A stretch of DNA of 64,000 nt. It comes from Pedobacter polysacchareus (GTDB taxonomy: Bacteria; Bacteroidota; Bacteroidia; Sphingobacteriales; Sphingobacteriaceae). The position numbers were made by a program, and so were the translations under genes. Positions within the stretch are counted from its first letter, which is position 1; each line of letters opens with the position of its first letter. Location of the stretch: assembly GCF_019802255.1 (NCBI RefSeq), contig NZ_JAHYSS010000005.1, positions 248,001-312,000 on the forward strand, given 5' to 3'. Below, piece by piece: positions 43,011 through 50,761 of the stretch. The notes under the pieces are model-generated. The model saw only the letters and a program-made list of their open reading frames with translations, did not search any database and had not been told where the DNA came from.

Positions 43011-44135
43011 TTATTTTAATAAAACCAATGATTGGATCAAGGCGTTAATTTCTTCTTCTGTATTGTAGGTATGCAGGCAAATCCTTAGCCTTTCTGTTCC
43101 AATGGGGACGGTAGGACTGACAATTGCACGGATGTCAAAACCTTTCTGCTGTAAACTTGCTGCCGCATTTTTTGCGGAAGTATTGCTTTGGTAGCGAATG
43201 GTTTGAATGGTGCTTTGACTGGTAAGGCCACGGTAACCTGCTGATTTCAGCGCATCGCTGTATTGCTGGATGGTTTGCTGGATCCATGGCGTATGGTCTG
43301 CTGAAGCCAGCAGCTGATAGGCGCAGTTGATGCTCGCTATACTATGGAGCGGTGCAGCGGTCGTATAAATAAAGGATCTGGCATAATTGAGCAGGTATTC
43401 CCTTAATGGTGCATTTCCTAGAACAATCGCCCCGTGACATCCAAGTGCTTTTCCGAAGGTTACTACGCGTGCAAATACTTCGTTTTCCAAGCCAAGTTCC
43501 TGCACTCTTCCTTTTCCGTAAACGCCAAAAACACCAATGGCATGGGCTTCATCTACGATAAGATTGGCTTCATATTTTTTACAGCAAAGATTGATTTCGT
43601 GTAGCGGAGCAAGGTCACCGTCCATTGAGTATACGCTTTCTACCAGTACATAGATATTTCCTGTAGCCAGTTTGAGTTTGGCTTCCAGGGCTTCAATATT
43701 ATTGTGTTTAAAGGTATATCGGTTGGCGTGACTGAGGCGTGCGCCATCAATCAGACTGGCATGGATCAGCTCATCGGATATGATGGTATCTCCACGCTGT
43801 GCTAAGCTGGAAATCAAACCAACATTGGCATCATAGCCGGAATTAAAGATCAATCCGCTTTCTGCCTGATGAAAATCTGCGATAAAAGCTTCGGTTTCTT
43901 CGGTATAGGAGTGGTTGCCGCTGAGTAACCTGGAACCACCAGAACCTATTGGCGAATGGGGAATCTGGCTGAGGGTATCGGCGATATTTTGCTGCAGTTC
44001 CGCAGATCTGGAAAAGCCCAGATAATCGTTTGAGCAAAAGTCGATAGGATATGGATTGCTGGATAATTTTCTCAATGATCCTTTTTCCTTTCTATCCTGT
44101 AACTTGTGTAGTATAAACTGCCAGGTTTTATTCAT
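43011..44135 (-). CDS. bioF: 8-amino-7-oxononanoate synthase (alpha-oxoamine synthase)
   Basis: A 374-residue PLP enzyme with the alpha-oxoamine synthase pattern: FCSNDYLGFS near the N-terminus, GSGGSRLLSGNH, VESVYSMDGDLAPL, the PLP-contacting LIVDEAHAIGVFG, and the Schiff-base lysine in VTFGKALGCHG. Together with bioD it makes the first steps of the biotin ring: pimeloyl thioester plus alanine gives KAPA. Paralogues (glycine C-acetyltransferase, serine palmitoyltransferase) share these motifs, but the operon with bioD supports BioF. Confidence 0.95.
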   Translation of the reverse strand: MNKTWQFILHKLQDRKEKGSLRKLSSNPYPIDFCSNDYLGFSRSAELQQNIADTLSQIPHSPIGSGGSRLLSGNHSYTEETEAFIADFHQAESGLIFNSGYDANVGLISSLAQRGDTIISDELIHASLIDGARLSHANRYTFKHNNIEALEAKLKLATGNIYVLVESVYSMDGDLAPLHEINLCCKKYEANLIVDEAHAIGVFGVYGKGRVQELGLENEVFARVVTFGKALGCHGAIVLGNAPLREYLLNYARSFIYTTAAPLHSIASINCAYQLLASADHTPWIQQTIQQYSDALKSAGYRGLTSQSTIQTIRYQSNTSAKNAAASLQQKGFDIRAIVSPTVPIGTERLRICLHTYNTEEEINALIQSLVLLK

Positions 44136-44140
44136 TGCCC

Positions 44141-44181
44141 AAAAATAAAGAAAGCAGGAGGAACCTGCTTTCTTTATTTTT
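44141..44181. terminator. Strong terminator after the XRE-S24 gene
   Basis: A perfect 18-bp stem (44141-44158 with 44164-44181, core AAAGCAGG/CCTGCTTT) closes the loop AGGAA. The A/T-rich base gives a T tract on either strand. It ends the minus-strand repressor gene just before bioF. Confidence 0.9.
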
Positions 44182-44218
44182 AATTTATGTCTATGTTTTG
44201 TTCTTTTTAACGCTTTTT

Positions 44219-44995
44219 TTAGTTTTTATTGAGCTGAGAGATTGATTTCTGCATTTGCGCCATCATGCTGCTCAGTGTTTCAATGCTGGGTTCCGGTGTT
44301 GGATCAGGCAGAGTAGAAGAGATAAAGGCTTTTGCTTTCCATATTTCCAGGATGTCATCCGAAGCAATGGTATAAGGATCGTAAAGTCTATTGTCGGAAA
44401 CCAGTTTTAATTCTTTGTTCTCTTTGAACTTGTTGCCAGCTCTTTTGTAAACTACGCCTTCATTTTTACTGATGACAATATAGGTTTCTCCTATTTTAAC
44501 ATCATTCCAGTTGTCCAGGTATTCGGCAAGGATGATACTGCCGGATTGGATAGGGAGCATGGAATCTCCTAAAATTTCGAAGGCTCTGAATGTACCTTGT
44601 TTTAAGAAGGGCAGCGGCAATTGAAACTTTGGTAAATCTTTGATGTATTCTGGGTCAGAAAATCCGTTCAGGTAACCCGCACTTGCTTTTACTGGCACCA
44701 TTTCTATGTTCTCCTTGTCGTCTTTATCTACCGAAATACTGAGTATCCTTAGGTTGGATCCCTGGCTTTTTAGCTTAGGTTTCCAGCTATCACTGATACT
44801 TTCATTGATAAACTCATCTATAGTGAGGTCAAAGAATTCTGCTATTTTTTTTAGCAAATCGTATTTTGGTTCTGCACGGTCTTCTTCGTAGGCGCCAATG
44901 AGCGATCTCTTAATTCCCATAGCATCAGCAAATTGCTGCTGTGTGAGGCCTTTTTTCTTTCTTAGATACTTTAGGTTAGGGGAGATATTTGACAT
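44219..44995 (-). CDS. XRE-type repressor with S24 (LexA-like) autoprotease domain
   Basis: A 258-residue regulator. Residues 5-62 are an XRE helix-turn-helix (LRKKKGLTQQQFADAMGIKRSLIGAYEEDRAEPKY). The C-terminal half is an S24 peptidase domain with the Ala106-Gly107 cleavage bond in VKASAGY, the nucleophile Ser145 in LGDSMLP and Lys184 in VVYKRAG. The Ala-Ser and Ser-Lys spacings of about 39 fit LexA and CI repressors. DNA damage and RecA filaments trigger self-cleavage in known members. It is divergent from the GIY-YIG-like gene at 45130, with three matching operator-like sites between, so it probably represses that gene and itself. Confidence 0.9.
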   Translation of the reverse strand: MSNISPNLKYLRKKKGLTQQQFADAMGIKRSLIGAYEEDRAEPKYDLLKKIAEFFDLTIDEFINESISDSWKPKLKSQGSNLRILSISVDKDDKENIEMVPVKASAGYLNGFSDPEYIKDLPKFQLPLPFLKQGTFRAFEILGDSMLPIQSGSIILAEYLDNWNDVKIGETYIVISKNEGVVYKRAGNKFKENKELKLVSDNRLYDPYTIASDDILEIWKAKAFISSTLPDPTPEPSIETLSSMMAQMQKSISQLNKN

Positions 44996-45025
44996 AAAAT
45001 AAAAGTTTAGTATTTATTTGTTTTT

Positions 45026-45040
45026 ACTAATATAGTTAGT
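45026..45040. promoter_or_regulatory. Operator-like site 1 (ACTAA-N5-TTAGT)
   Basis: ACTAATATAGTTAGT is a perfect 5+5 inverted repeat with a 5-base spacer, the same layout as sites at 45049 and 45092. It lies 31 bases upstream of the repressor start and would suit self-repression. Confidence 0.65.
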
Positions 45041-45048
45041 ATTATTGT

Positions 45049-45063
45049 ACCAATAAAGTTAGT
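45049..45063. promoter_or_regulatory. Operator-like site 2 (ACCAA-N5-TTAGT, one mismatch)
   Basis: ACCAATAAAGTTAGT has the ACTAA-N5-TTAGT form with one change. Its centre is 23 bases from that of site 1, about two helical turns, which would allow cooperative binding on one face of the DNA. Confidence 0.5.
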
Positions 45064-45091
45064 AATTATAATTCGAATACCAAATAGGTAT

Positions 45092-45106
45092 ACTAACTTA
45101 ATTAGT
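45092..45106. promoter_or_regulatory. Operator-like site 3 (ACTAA-N5-TTAGT) over a -7-like element
   Basis: ACTAACTTAATTAGT is a second perfect inverted repeat. It overlaps TTAGTTTG at 45102-45109, a near match to the -7 consensus TAnnTTTG, 20 bases before the ATG at 45130. A repressor here would block that promoter. Confidence 0.65.
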
Positions 45107-45129
45107 TTGTATCATTTAACCCTACAGTC

Positions 45130-45480
45130 ATGAAGAAATTTGTATATATCGTAACCGATAGAAACCGCAAGAGTTTACATGTTGGAATGAGCTCTGATCT
45201 AATTAAAACGCTGGATTTTTATAAGCAGATGCCGAACCTGTTTTTTGATTGCGGGCAGCAGCTCACCAGATTGGTATATTTCGAAGAATTCAAGACTGAG
45301 GCCCAGGCACTGGGAAGGTTTAAAGTGATCAGTCGTTTTACAAGAATGCAGAAGGAACGGATGGTGAGGTCTTGTAATCCGAATTGGATTGACCTGACGA
45401 TAGGCCTGGATTTTGAACATATCCTCAGCAGTAAGCCCATCGTGACTCAGGTGAACCTGCCGTTTAACATCATGTCTTAG
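45130..45480 (+). CDS. GIY-YIG nuclease-like protein
   Basis: A 116-residue protein. FVYIVTDRNRKSLHVGMSSDLIKTL has the two-strand GIY-YIG layout in a divergent form (VYI...HVG), and LVYFEEFKTEAQALGRFKVISRFTRMQKERMVRSCNPNWIDL matches the helix-and-NP-W end of YhbQ/UvrC-like small GIY-YIG domains. Key residues are altered (a Val-Tyr-Ile / His-Val-Gly pair), so nuclease activity is not certain. The divergent LexA-like repressor and the operator over its promoter suggest it is induced by DNA damage. Confidence 0.75.
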   Translation: MKKFVYIVTDRNRKSLHVGMSSDLIKTLDFYKQMPNLFFDCGQQLTRLVYFEEFKTEAQALGRFKVISRFTRMQKERMVRSCNPNWIDLTIGLDFEHILSSKPIVTQVNLPFNIMS

Positions 45481-45607
45481 GAGATGGCGCCGTGCTGGTG
45501 ATTGCTGGGGAACTCTGCTAAATTCGACCTGGATTTATTCATCCTATAGGAAATAATGGCAGGAAAATCAGGAGGTATGAAATAAGAAAATCTAATTTAT
45601 ATAAAAA

Positions 45608-45652
45608 GGTCCTATAAAATAAGCCGATGTGCTGGCTGTATTTTATAGGACC
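45608..45652 (-). terminator. Terminator after PBP1A gene
   Basis: A 14-bp perfect stem (45608-45621 with 45639-45652) extends through a bulged base into AGCC (45622-45625) with GGCT (45634-45637) and an 8-base loop. On the minus strand it is followed by TTTTT, so it ends the gene whose stop is at 45682. Confidence 0.85.
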
Positions 45653-45681
45653 ATATTTAGTAAGGAAAGTGATCTCACCTT

Positions 45682-48153
45682 TTATTTAGCAGGTTTATTT
45701 TTTTCTTGTTCTTTTTTTATGCGCTCTTTCTCTTTTTCTTCTTCACGTTCTTTCTTTCTCTGCTCTCTTTTTTCTTTTCTGGTCAGAGGAACTTCAGTAG
45801 CGGGTTGTTTTACTGGTTCTGGAGTCTTTTTATCCTCCGTTTTGATGATGTCTTCTTCTTTTACTACTGGTTGCTGATCATCCGTTAATGGGGCATCAAA
45901 GCTCGTTGAATCTACCGCCAGACTATCGGTAGTCGCGGTATCAACCTTTATTCTAGGACTTGGACAATCAATTGTTCTGGTAATTTTTACTTTAGCTTTC
46001 GGGAAAGGGCCGTAGGTATATCCTGTACTAGGATCATGGTAAACTTTTTCCATGAATTTAGCAAAGATAGGTAAGGCGGTTCTTGAACCCTCTCCTGTTT
46101 CACCATTGTTAAAGTGAGCGGTACGTTCGTCACATCCTACCCAAACACCGGTTACCAGGTCTTTAGTAACCCCCATATACCAGGCATCTACATAGTCTGA
46201 AGAAGTACCGGTTTTTCCACCAATCTGGTTGCCTTTTTTCCAAAGATCCCATTCCCAAAGCGCTTGAGATGTTCCTCCTGGTTCTTCCATACCTCCACGA
46301 AGCATGTACAGCATCAGCCATGCAATCTCTTCAGAAAGTACTCTTTTTGTTTTCGCTTTAAAGTCTTCAATGATGTTGTCGTCCTGATCGGTAATTTTCT
46401 CTACCAAAATAGGATCTGTTCTTACTCCTTCATTCAGGAAGGTACTGTAGGCCCTTACCATTTCAAAAACGGAAACGTCGTTTGGACCAAGGCTAACAGA
46501 TGGTACGGCTTGCAGCGGACTTTCAATACCACATTCTTTTGCCCATTTCACTACATTATCTGCACCTACAGCTTCGGTAACCTGAGCGGTAATGGTATTT
46601 ACAGATTTACCCATGGCCCAGCGCAGAGACATTTCTCTGTAGCTGTAGTTCCAATCTGCATTTTTAGGCTCCCAGTATTCTGTTTTACCTTTTTCCTGGT
46701 AAGCGATTTTTACTGGTTTATCCGTGAATTTATCGCAAGGACTCATTCCCGCTTCCAATGCGGCCAGGTAGGCGAAAGGCTTGAATGTAGATCCTGCTTG
46801 TCTTTTACTTTGGTTAACGTGGTCGTATTTGAAAAACTTATGGTCGATACCACCCACCCAAACTTTGATCTTACCACTGAATGGGTCCATGGTCATCATT
46901 CCGGCATTCATGATTTTTCCGTAGTAGCGGATAGAATCCATGGTAGAGAACAAGGTATCACGATCGCCTTTCCAGGTAAAGATTTTCATCTTCTTCTTTT
47001 TATTGAAGTAGGCTTTAACAGAATCTGGGCTGTTACTGTATTTCTTTTCTAATAATGCGTAGATCGGCAATTTGCGCATGGCACGATCAGGGTAGTCAAC
47101 TTTCTTTTTTTCAGAATCCTGCCATGGGTCTTCATTACCCCAGACACTATAAAACCTTTTCTGAATGATTTTCATTTGATCTGCCACAGCTTCTTCAGCG
47201 TACTTTTGCAGCTTTGAATCGATGGTGGTATAGATCTTTAGACCATCCTCGTAAAGGTCGTAGTCATTATCGTCTGCCCATTTTTCAAGGTATTTGTCGA
47301 CTGCCGCACGTAAATAAGAATCTCCGTCGCCACCTTCTTCAATGCTACCTTCTTTAAGTTTGATTGGGGTATTCTTAAAGGTGTCTAATTGTTGCTTATT
47401 GATGTAGTTGTACTTGTTCATTTGAGCGAGTACCACATTTCTGCGTTCCAGTGCCTTATCTGGATTTCTCAAAGGATTGTAAATGGAAGTTCCCTTAAGC
47501 ATTCCTACCAGCAATGCAGATTCTGGTACCTGAAGTTCATTCGGGCCTTTGTCAAAATATACTCTGGAGGCAGTTTTTATGCCGAAAGTGTTGTTACCAA
47601 AAGAGACCGTATTGAGGTACATCGTGATGATGTCATTTTTAGAATAATTGGATTCCAGTTTTACGGCAGTCATCCATTCTTTTAACTTGGAAACAATGGT
47701 GCGGACTATCGGGATATGTTTAATCACTCCTTGTGATTTATTGTACCTGGTGCGGTAAAGGTTTTTTGCCAGCTGTTGAGTGATGGTACTTGCCCCACGT
47801 TTGTCGCCGGTAGCGGTAGAAATCCCACTAGATAATAATGAGCGGAAATCTATGCCCATGTGGCTATAAAAGCGAACGTCTTCCGTGGCAATTAAAGCTT
47901 CAATTACGCTGGGCGAGATCTCTTTAAAGCTCACTGGTGTACGGTTTTCCTTGTAATAACGGCCGATCAGTTTTCCATCAGCAGTATAAAGTTCAGAGCC
48001 TACACTTTGAGTGGGTGCTTTAATGTCTTTATAAGATGGGGAGTAGCCAAATAGCCATAAGAAGTTGAGCTGCAGGGCGCAGAAGAATATGATAATGCAA
48101 TATAGGAATATGCTGATGTAGCGAATATACTTATTGCGGATTTCTTTAAACAT
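45682..48153 (-). CDS. Class A penicillin-binding protein (PBP1A type)
   Basis: An 823-residue bifunctional cell-wall synthase. One N-terminal membrane anchor (about 10-36) is followed by a GT51 glycosyltransferase domain with ATEDVRFYSHMGID (Glu91) and GASTITQQLAKNL (120-132). Then comes a transpeptidase domain with the SxxK motif STFK (Ser455), KSVNT near 516 and KTGTS near 647. The last 60 residues are a low-complexity Lys/Glu/Arg tail after a Pro- and Thr-containing linker (RKEKREQRKKEREEEKEK). It polymerises and cross-links peptidoglycan at the outer face of the inner membrane. It is alone on the minus strand between two terminator or regulatory gaps. Confidence 0.95.
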   Translation of the reverse strand: MFKEIRNKYIRYISIFLYCIIIFFCALQLNFLWLFGYSPSYKDIKAPTQSVGSELYTADGKLIGRYYKENRTPVSFKEISPSVIEALIATEDVRFYSHMGIDFRSLLSSGISTATGDKRGASTITQQLAKNLYRTRYNKSQGVIKHIPIVRTIVSKLKEWMTAVKLESNYSKNDIITMYLNTVSFGNNTFGIKTASRVYFDKGPNELQVPESALLVGMLKGTSIYNPLRNPDKALERRNVVLAQMNKYNYINKQQLDTFKNTPIKLKEGSIEEGGDGDSYLRAAVDKYLEKWADDNDYDLYEDGLKIYTTIDSKLQKYAEEAVADQMKIIQKRFYSVWGNEDPWQDSEKKKVDYPDRAMRKLPIYALLEKKYSNSPDSVKAYFNKKKKMKIFTWKGDRDTLFSTMDSIRYYGKIMNAGMMTMDPFSGKIKVWVGGIDHKFFKYDHVNQSKRQAGSTFKPFAYLAALEAGMSPCDKFTDKPVKIAYQEKGKTEYWEPKNADWNYSYREMSLRWAMGKSVNTITAQVTEAVGADNVVKWAKECGIESPLQAVPSVSLGPNDVSVFEMVRAYSTFLNEGVRTDPILVEKITDQDDNIIEDFKAKTKRVLSEEIAWLMLYMLRGGMEEPGGTSQALWEWDLWKKGNQIGGKTGTSSDYVDAWYMGVTKDLVTGVWVGCDERTAHFNNGETGEGSRTALPIFAKFMEKVYHDPSTGYTYGPFPKAKVKITRTIDCPSPRIKVDTATTDSLAVDSTSFDAPLTDDQQPVVKEEDIIKTEDKKTPEPVKQPATEVPLTRKEKREQRKKEREEEKEKERIKKEQEKNKPAK

Positions 48154-48593
48154 GGACGTAAAGATGAAAAAAAAACGTAAAATAGTTCGTGTTAAATAGT
48201 GTTAAAACTGTAACGCAAATTAACATAAAAAAATTGCGAAAGTTCATATTTGTTGTTCAAAAGGCTTTCTCAGGTATTTCTCCTACAAAAAGAGGCCTTA
48301 ACGTAGTAAAATAGCGTATAGACAATTTACGTGTAATAATTCTTTCTGCACTATTTTAAGGTTAAATTGATTTTAGTGAATATTTGATGTTTTAAATAGA
48401 TAATTATTTTGTTTATTGTGTTATTATATTAGTTTGCATTAGCACTATAGATCATAGGTTGATGTAAACCAATGTAAAACAGATCCCTCCGGGAATAGTA
48501 TCCAAAGACATTGTTTTGTCACCTGGTCATTAATATCTATTTCAGTAAATTTTTAATACAATCTAATCTCCATTGGTATGCTGCTGCCCTCAG
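48154..48593. other. AT-rich gap between PBP1A and AraC-type genes
   Basis: About 440 bases with no credible ORF on either strand and no strong hairpin. It must hold the PBP1A promoter; I find GTGTTAAA twice (near 48190-48206) but no good minus-strand TAnnTTTG match. Nothing else is recognisable. Confidence 0.5.
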
Positions 48594-49574
48594 CTATATA
48601 GTGGAGATCCTGATTTCATTAGGAGGGATTCCAAACTTCTTTTTAAATGCACGGCTAAAGTATTTGTGGTCGTCGTAGCCAACACTTACAGAGATCTCCC
48701 GGATGTTTTTTTGAGTAGTTAAGAGTAATTTCAAACCGTGGTGCATCCTCAGTTCTATTACATGTTGGTGTAATGGTCTGTTAAAAGCAAGTTTTGCCAA
48801 CCTGATCAGCATTGTGGTAGAGATCATAAAACGTTGAGCTAATTCTGCCTCATCACCTACAATTTTGCTAGCATAATTCTTTTTCACAAACTTGGCAATT
48901 TCTGTTGCTTTATTCTCCTGATATTTTATAGTGACCATTCCTTGTCCTAATTTAAACAGATACCTGCTAAGGCATTCATTTAAAAAGATATGTAAGTCTA
49001 TTTCGACATCTCTGTGCTCAGCCAGAGTACCTAATTTTTTAAGACTGTTGAATAGCTGTTGGGTGATATTAAAACTGGGTAATCTGAAAATCAGTAGCTC
49101 ATCGGTTTTAAAGCTGTTAATGAATTCCTTTAACTCTTCCATCGGACCATATTTTGGAATAAACCATTCTGATTTTATACTGAGTGATAGAATCTGATGC
49201 TTTCCAGCCGTCATATTTCGCTTATATTTCCCCGCTTTAAGATAAGATAAAATGCAAGTATTACCCAGTATTTCAAAGATGCCCTCATTGTCGTCTTCAT
49301 GTAATACAGGAGAATCGTCCTGCATGGCTATCAAAAAGAATAAATCTCTGGTCACTTCAAAATCTACAACGAAATCTGTCTTCAGGTTATAGTCATACAG
49401 TTGAATATCAACAAGGTGGTGGCTGATAGATTGTACCAAGATATCGGCATCATCTACAGTCATATAAGTGGCCTCTGCCAATTTTAAAGGTATGGTGGTC
49501 AAGCCAAATCGTTGATCAAAGGAGGGATGGATTATTTTATTTGGTTTAAAAAGTAATTTAACGTGAGCGCGCAT
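48594..49574 (-). CDS. AraC-family transcriptional regulator
   Basis: A 326-residue regulator. The C-terminal AraC DNA-binding domain has two HTH units: AELAQRFMISTTMLIRLAKLAF and IREISVSVGYDDHKYFSRAFKKKFGIPPNEIR, the second matching the family signature closely. The N-terminal 215 residues are a sensor region with a beta-rich, cupin-like character that I cannot assign to a ligand. Targets are not evident; the neighbouring small HTH gene lies 86 bases upstream on the same strand. Confidence 0.9.
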   Translation of the reverse strand: MRAHVKLLFKPNKIIHPSFDQRFGLTTIPLKLAEATYMTVDDADILVQSISHHLVDIQLYDYNLKTDFVVDFEVTRDLFFLIAMQDDSPVLHEDDNEGIFEILGNTCILSYLKAGKYKRNMTAGKHQILSLSIKSEWFIPKYGPMEELKEFINSFKTDELLIFRLPSFNITQQLFNSLKKLGTLAEHRDVEIDLHIFLNECLSRYLFKLGQGMVTIKYQENKATEIAKFVKKNYASKIVGDEAELAQRFMISTTMLIRLAKLAFNRPLHQHVIELRMHHGLKLLLTTQKNIREISVSVGYDDHKYFSRAFKKKFGIPPNEIRISTI

Positions 49575-49660
49575 AAATTTATTTTTTAATCTAATTTAAA
49601 CCCTTTCTCTCTACATATAGGAATAGAAGGATAATAATAACGTAGTTTGTTTTCATCTGA

Positions 49661-50056
49661 CTAATGATTGCTGAAATGCTCAGAGATTTCAGTCTTCAAA
49701 TGGGCTGAATTTGTTTTTGAATCCGGGTAGCTGAGGTCCAATAGTAAATCATTGTATTGCTCCAGCAGATTAATGTATTTGTTAATCCAATAATCTACAC
49801 CATTCGCGCCATCTTTATTTTCTGTTGGAGTATCAGCAGCTGAATTCTGCGCATTAGCAAATTCCTCAGGAAATTCTTTGGTGAAATCATGATCTATGGC
49901 CTGGCCAATTTTACAGATTGTGTCTAGGTTTATCTGACCGTATTCAAACCAGTTATAGATTGCTGTTCTGCTCACTTGAAGCTTTCTGGAAAGTTCGCTG
50001 ATTCCGATCTTTTTACGTACTATACGTTCGATCACATCTCCTTTATTAGGTGTCAT
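49661..50056 (-). CDS. Small HTH DNA-binding protein
   Basis: A 131-residue protein. Residues 5-58 form a helix-turn-helix (IVRKKIGISELSRKLQVSRTAIYNWFEYGQINLDTICKIGQAI), related to XRE or Fis-like domains. An acidic, Ala/Asn-rich linker (about 68-85) is followed by a helical tail (YWINKYINLLEQYNDLLLDL) that could dimerise. No known family name comes to mind. It sits beside the AraC gene and opposite the polysaccharide locus, so control of either is possible. Confidence 0.75.
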   Translation of the reverse strand: MTPNKGDVIERIVRKKIGISELSRKLQVSRTAIYNWFEYGQINLDTICKIGQAIDHDFTKEFPEEFANAQNSAADTPTENKDGANGVDYWINKYINLLEQYNDLLLDLSYPDSKTNSAHLKTEISEHFSNH

Positions 50057-50127
50057 AATTTATTGAGAATTTAAATTAAAGAAAACCCTATATGAAAACA
50101 AACAAGACCAGTGGGAACCTGATCATA

Positions 50128-50135
50128 CAAATATA
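50128..50135 (-). promoter_or_regulatory. -7 promoter element (TATATTTG) for the small HTH gene
   Basis: CAAATATA on the plus strand is TATATTTG on the minus strand, an exact TAnnTTTG match 72 bases before the start codon at 50056. A CAA triplet (TTG on the minus strand) lies 16 bases further upstream at 50152-50154 and may be the -33 part. Confidence 0.5.
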
Positions 50136-50378
50136 TATGAAAAAATTATACCAATTCAGTAAAATTTAAGTTTTTAGTCCGGTTGTTATTCACTGTTTTG
50201 AAAATAATTAATGAATTATTCACGTTGGGCCATTTTAACGAGGATAACTGGGGGTTGATTATTTTAATGATTAGCTTTATCTTAAAGAATATTTCAAGTA
50301 CCCGATCAGTGAGATTGTGTAAGTATGGGGAATTGTTTGTGCAGTGATTGTGTGTAGTTTTATCAGAGTGTAAAGTTG

Positions 50379-50397
50379 ATTGTATAATTTATACAAT
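50379..50397. promoter_or_regulatory. Palindrome ATTGTATAA-T-TTATACAAT
   Basis: A perfect 9+9 inverted repeat with a single central T. With the related TTACAATTGTAA at 50411-50422, sharing the TTGTA half-site, it looks like a pair of binding sites for a dimeric regulator of the cluster starting at 50762. Confidence 0.5.
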
Positions 50398-50410
50398 ACA
50401 TTGACAACTT

Positions 50411-50422
50411 TTACAATTGTAA
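50411..50422. promoter_or_regulatory. Palindrome TTACAATTGTAA
   Basis: A perfect 12-base palindrome 14 bases from the one at 50379-50397. The centres are about 28.5 bases apart, near but not at an integral number of turns. Confidence 0.45.
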
Positions 50423-50761
50423 TGATTTCTCAAATAATATTGTCTAGCTTTATTCTATGTAATCGCCTACTTAAAAGGTGTTTTATATACAATAGCTATT
50501 CTTCAAGATGAACATGTCTGAACAATAGGTTGAACAGTTTCTAAATAAGAGGGGGTGAGATTTCTTGGATATTTTAATTCAAAATCAGCTGCTGTAACTG
50601 ATGTAGCGAAGCTATAAGTGCTCCTGATGATTTGATTCTCGCATTAAACTTTATGACGATCAAACTTTTATCCTCCTCAATTTTCGAGGCCCTTTGATTC
50701 TTTCTTACAAGCATCAATTCCAAAATCATATTCTGATTCATTCATTATTAAAACCATTAAC

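Larger units (their letters stand above)
50057..50761. other. AT-rich intergenic region before the polysaccharide locus
   Basis: About 705 bases without a credible gene. It holds a minus-strand -7 element at 50128-50135 and two palindromes at 50379-50422. The region is much richer in A+T than the genes around it. It likely carries the main promoter of the polysaccharide cluster, but no plus-strand TAnnTTTG close to the ATG at 50762 is clear. Confidence 0.5.

Noticed and set aside
45629..47685. Plus-strand ORFs opposite PBP1A, including Phe/Ser-rich ones
   Set aside because: They are the reverse strand of the Lys/Glu-rich tail and catalytic domains of PBP1A; composition is explained by that.
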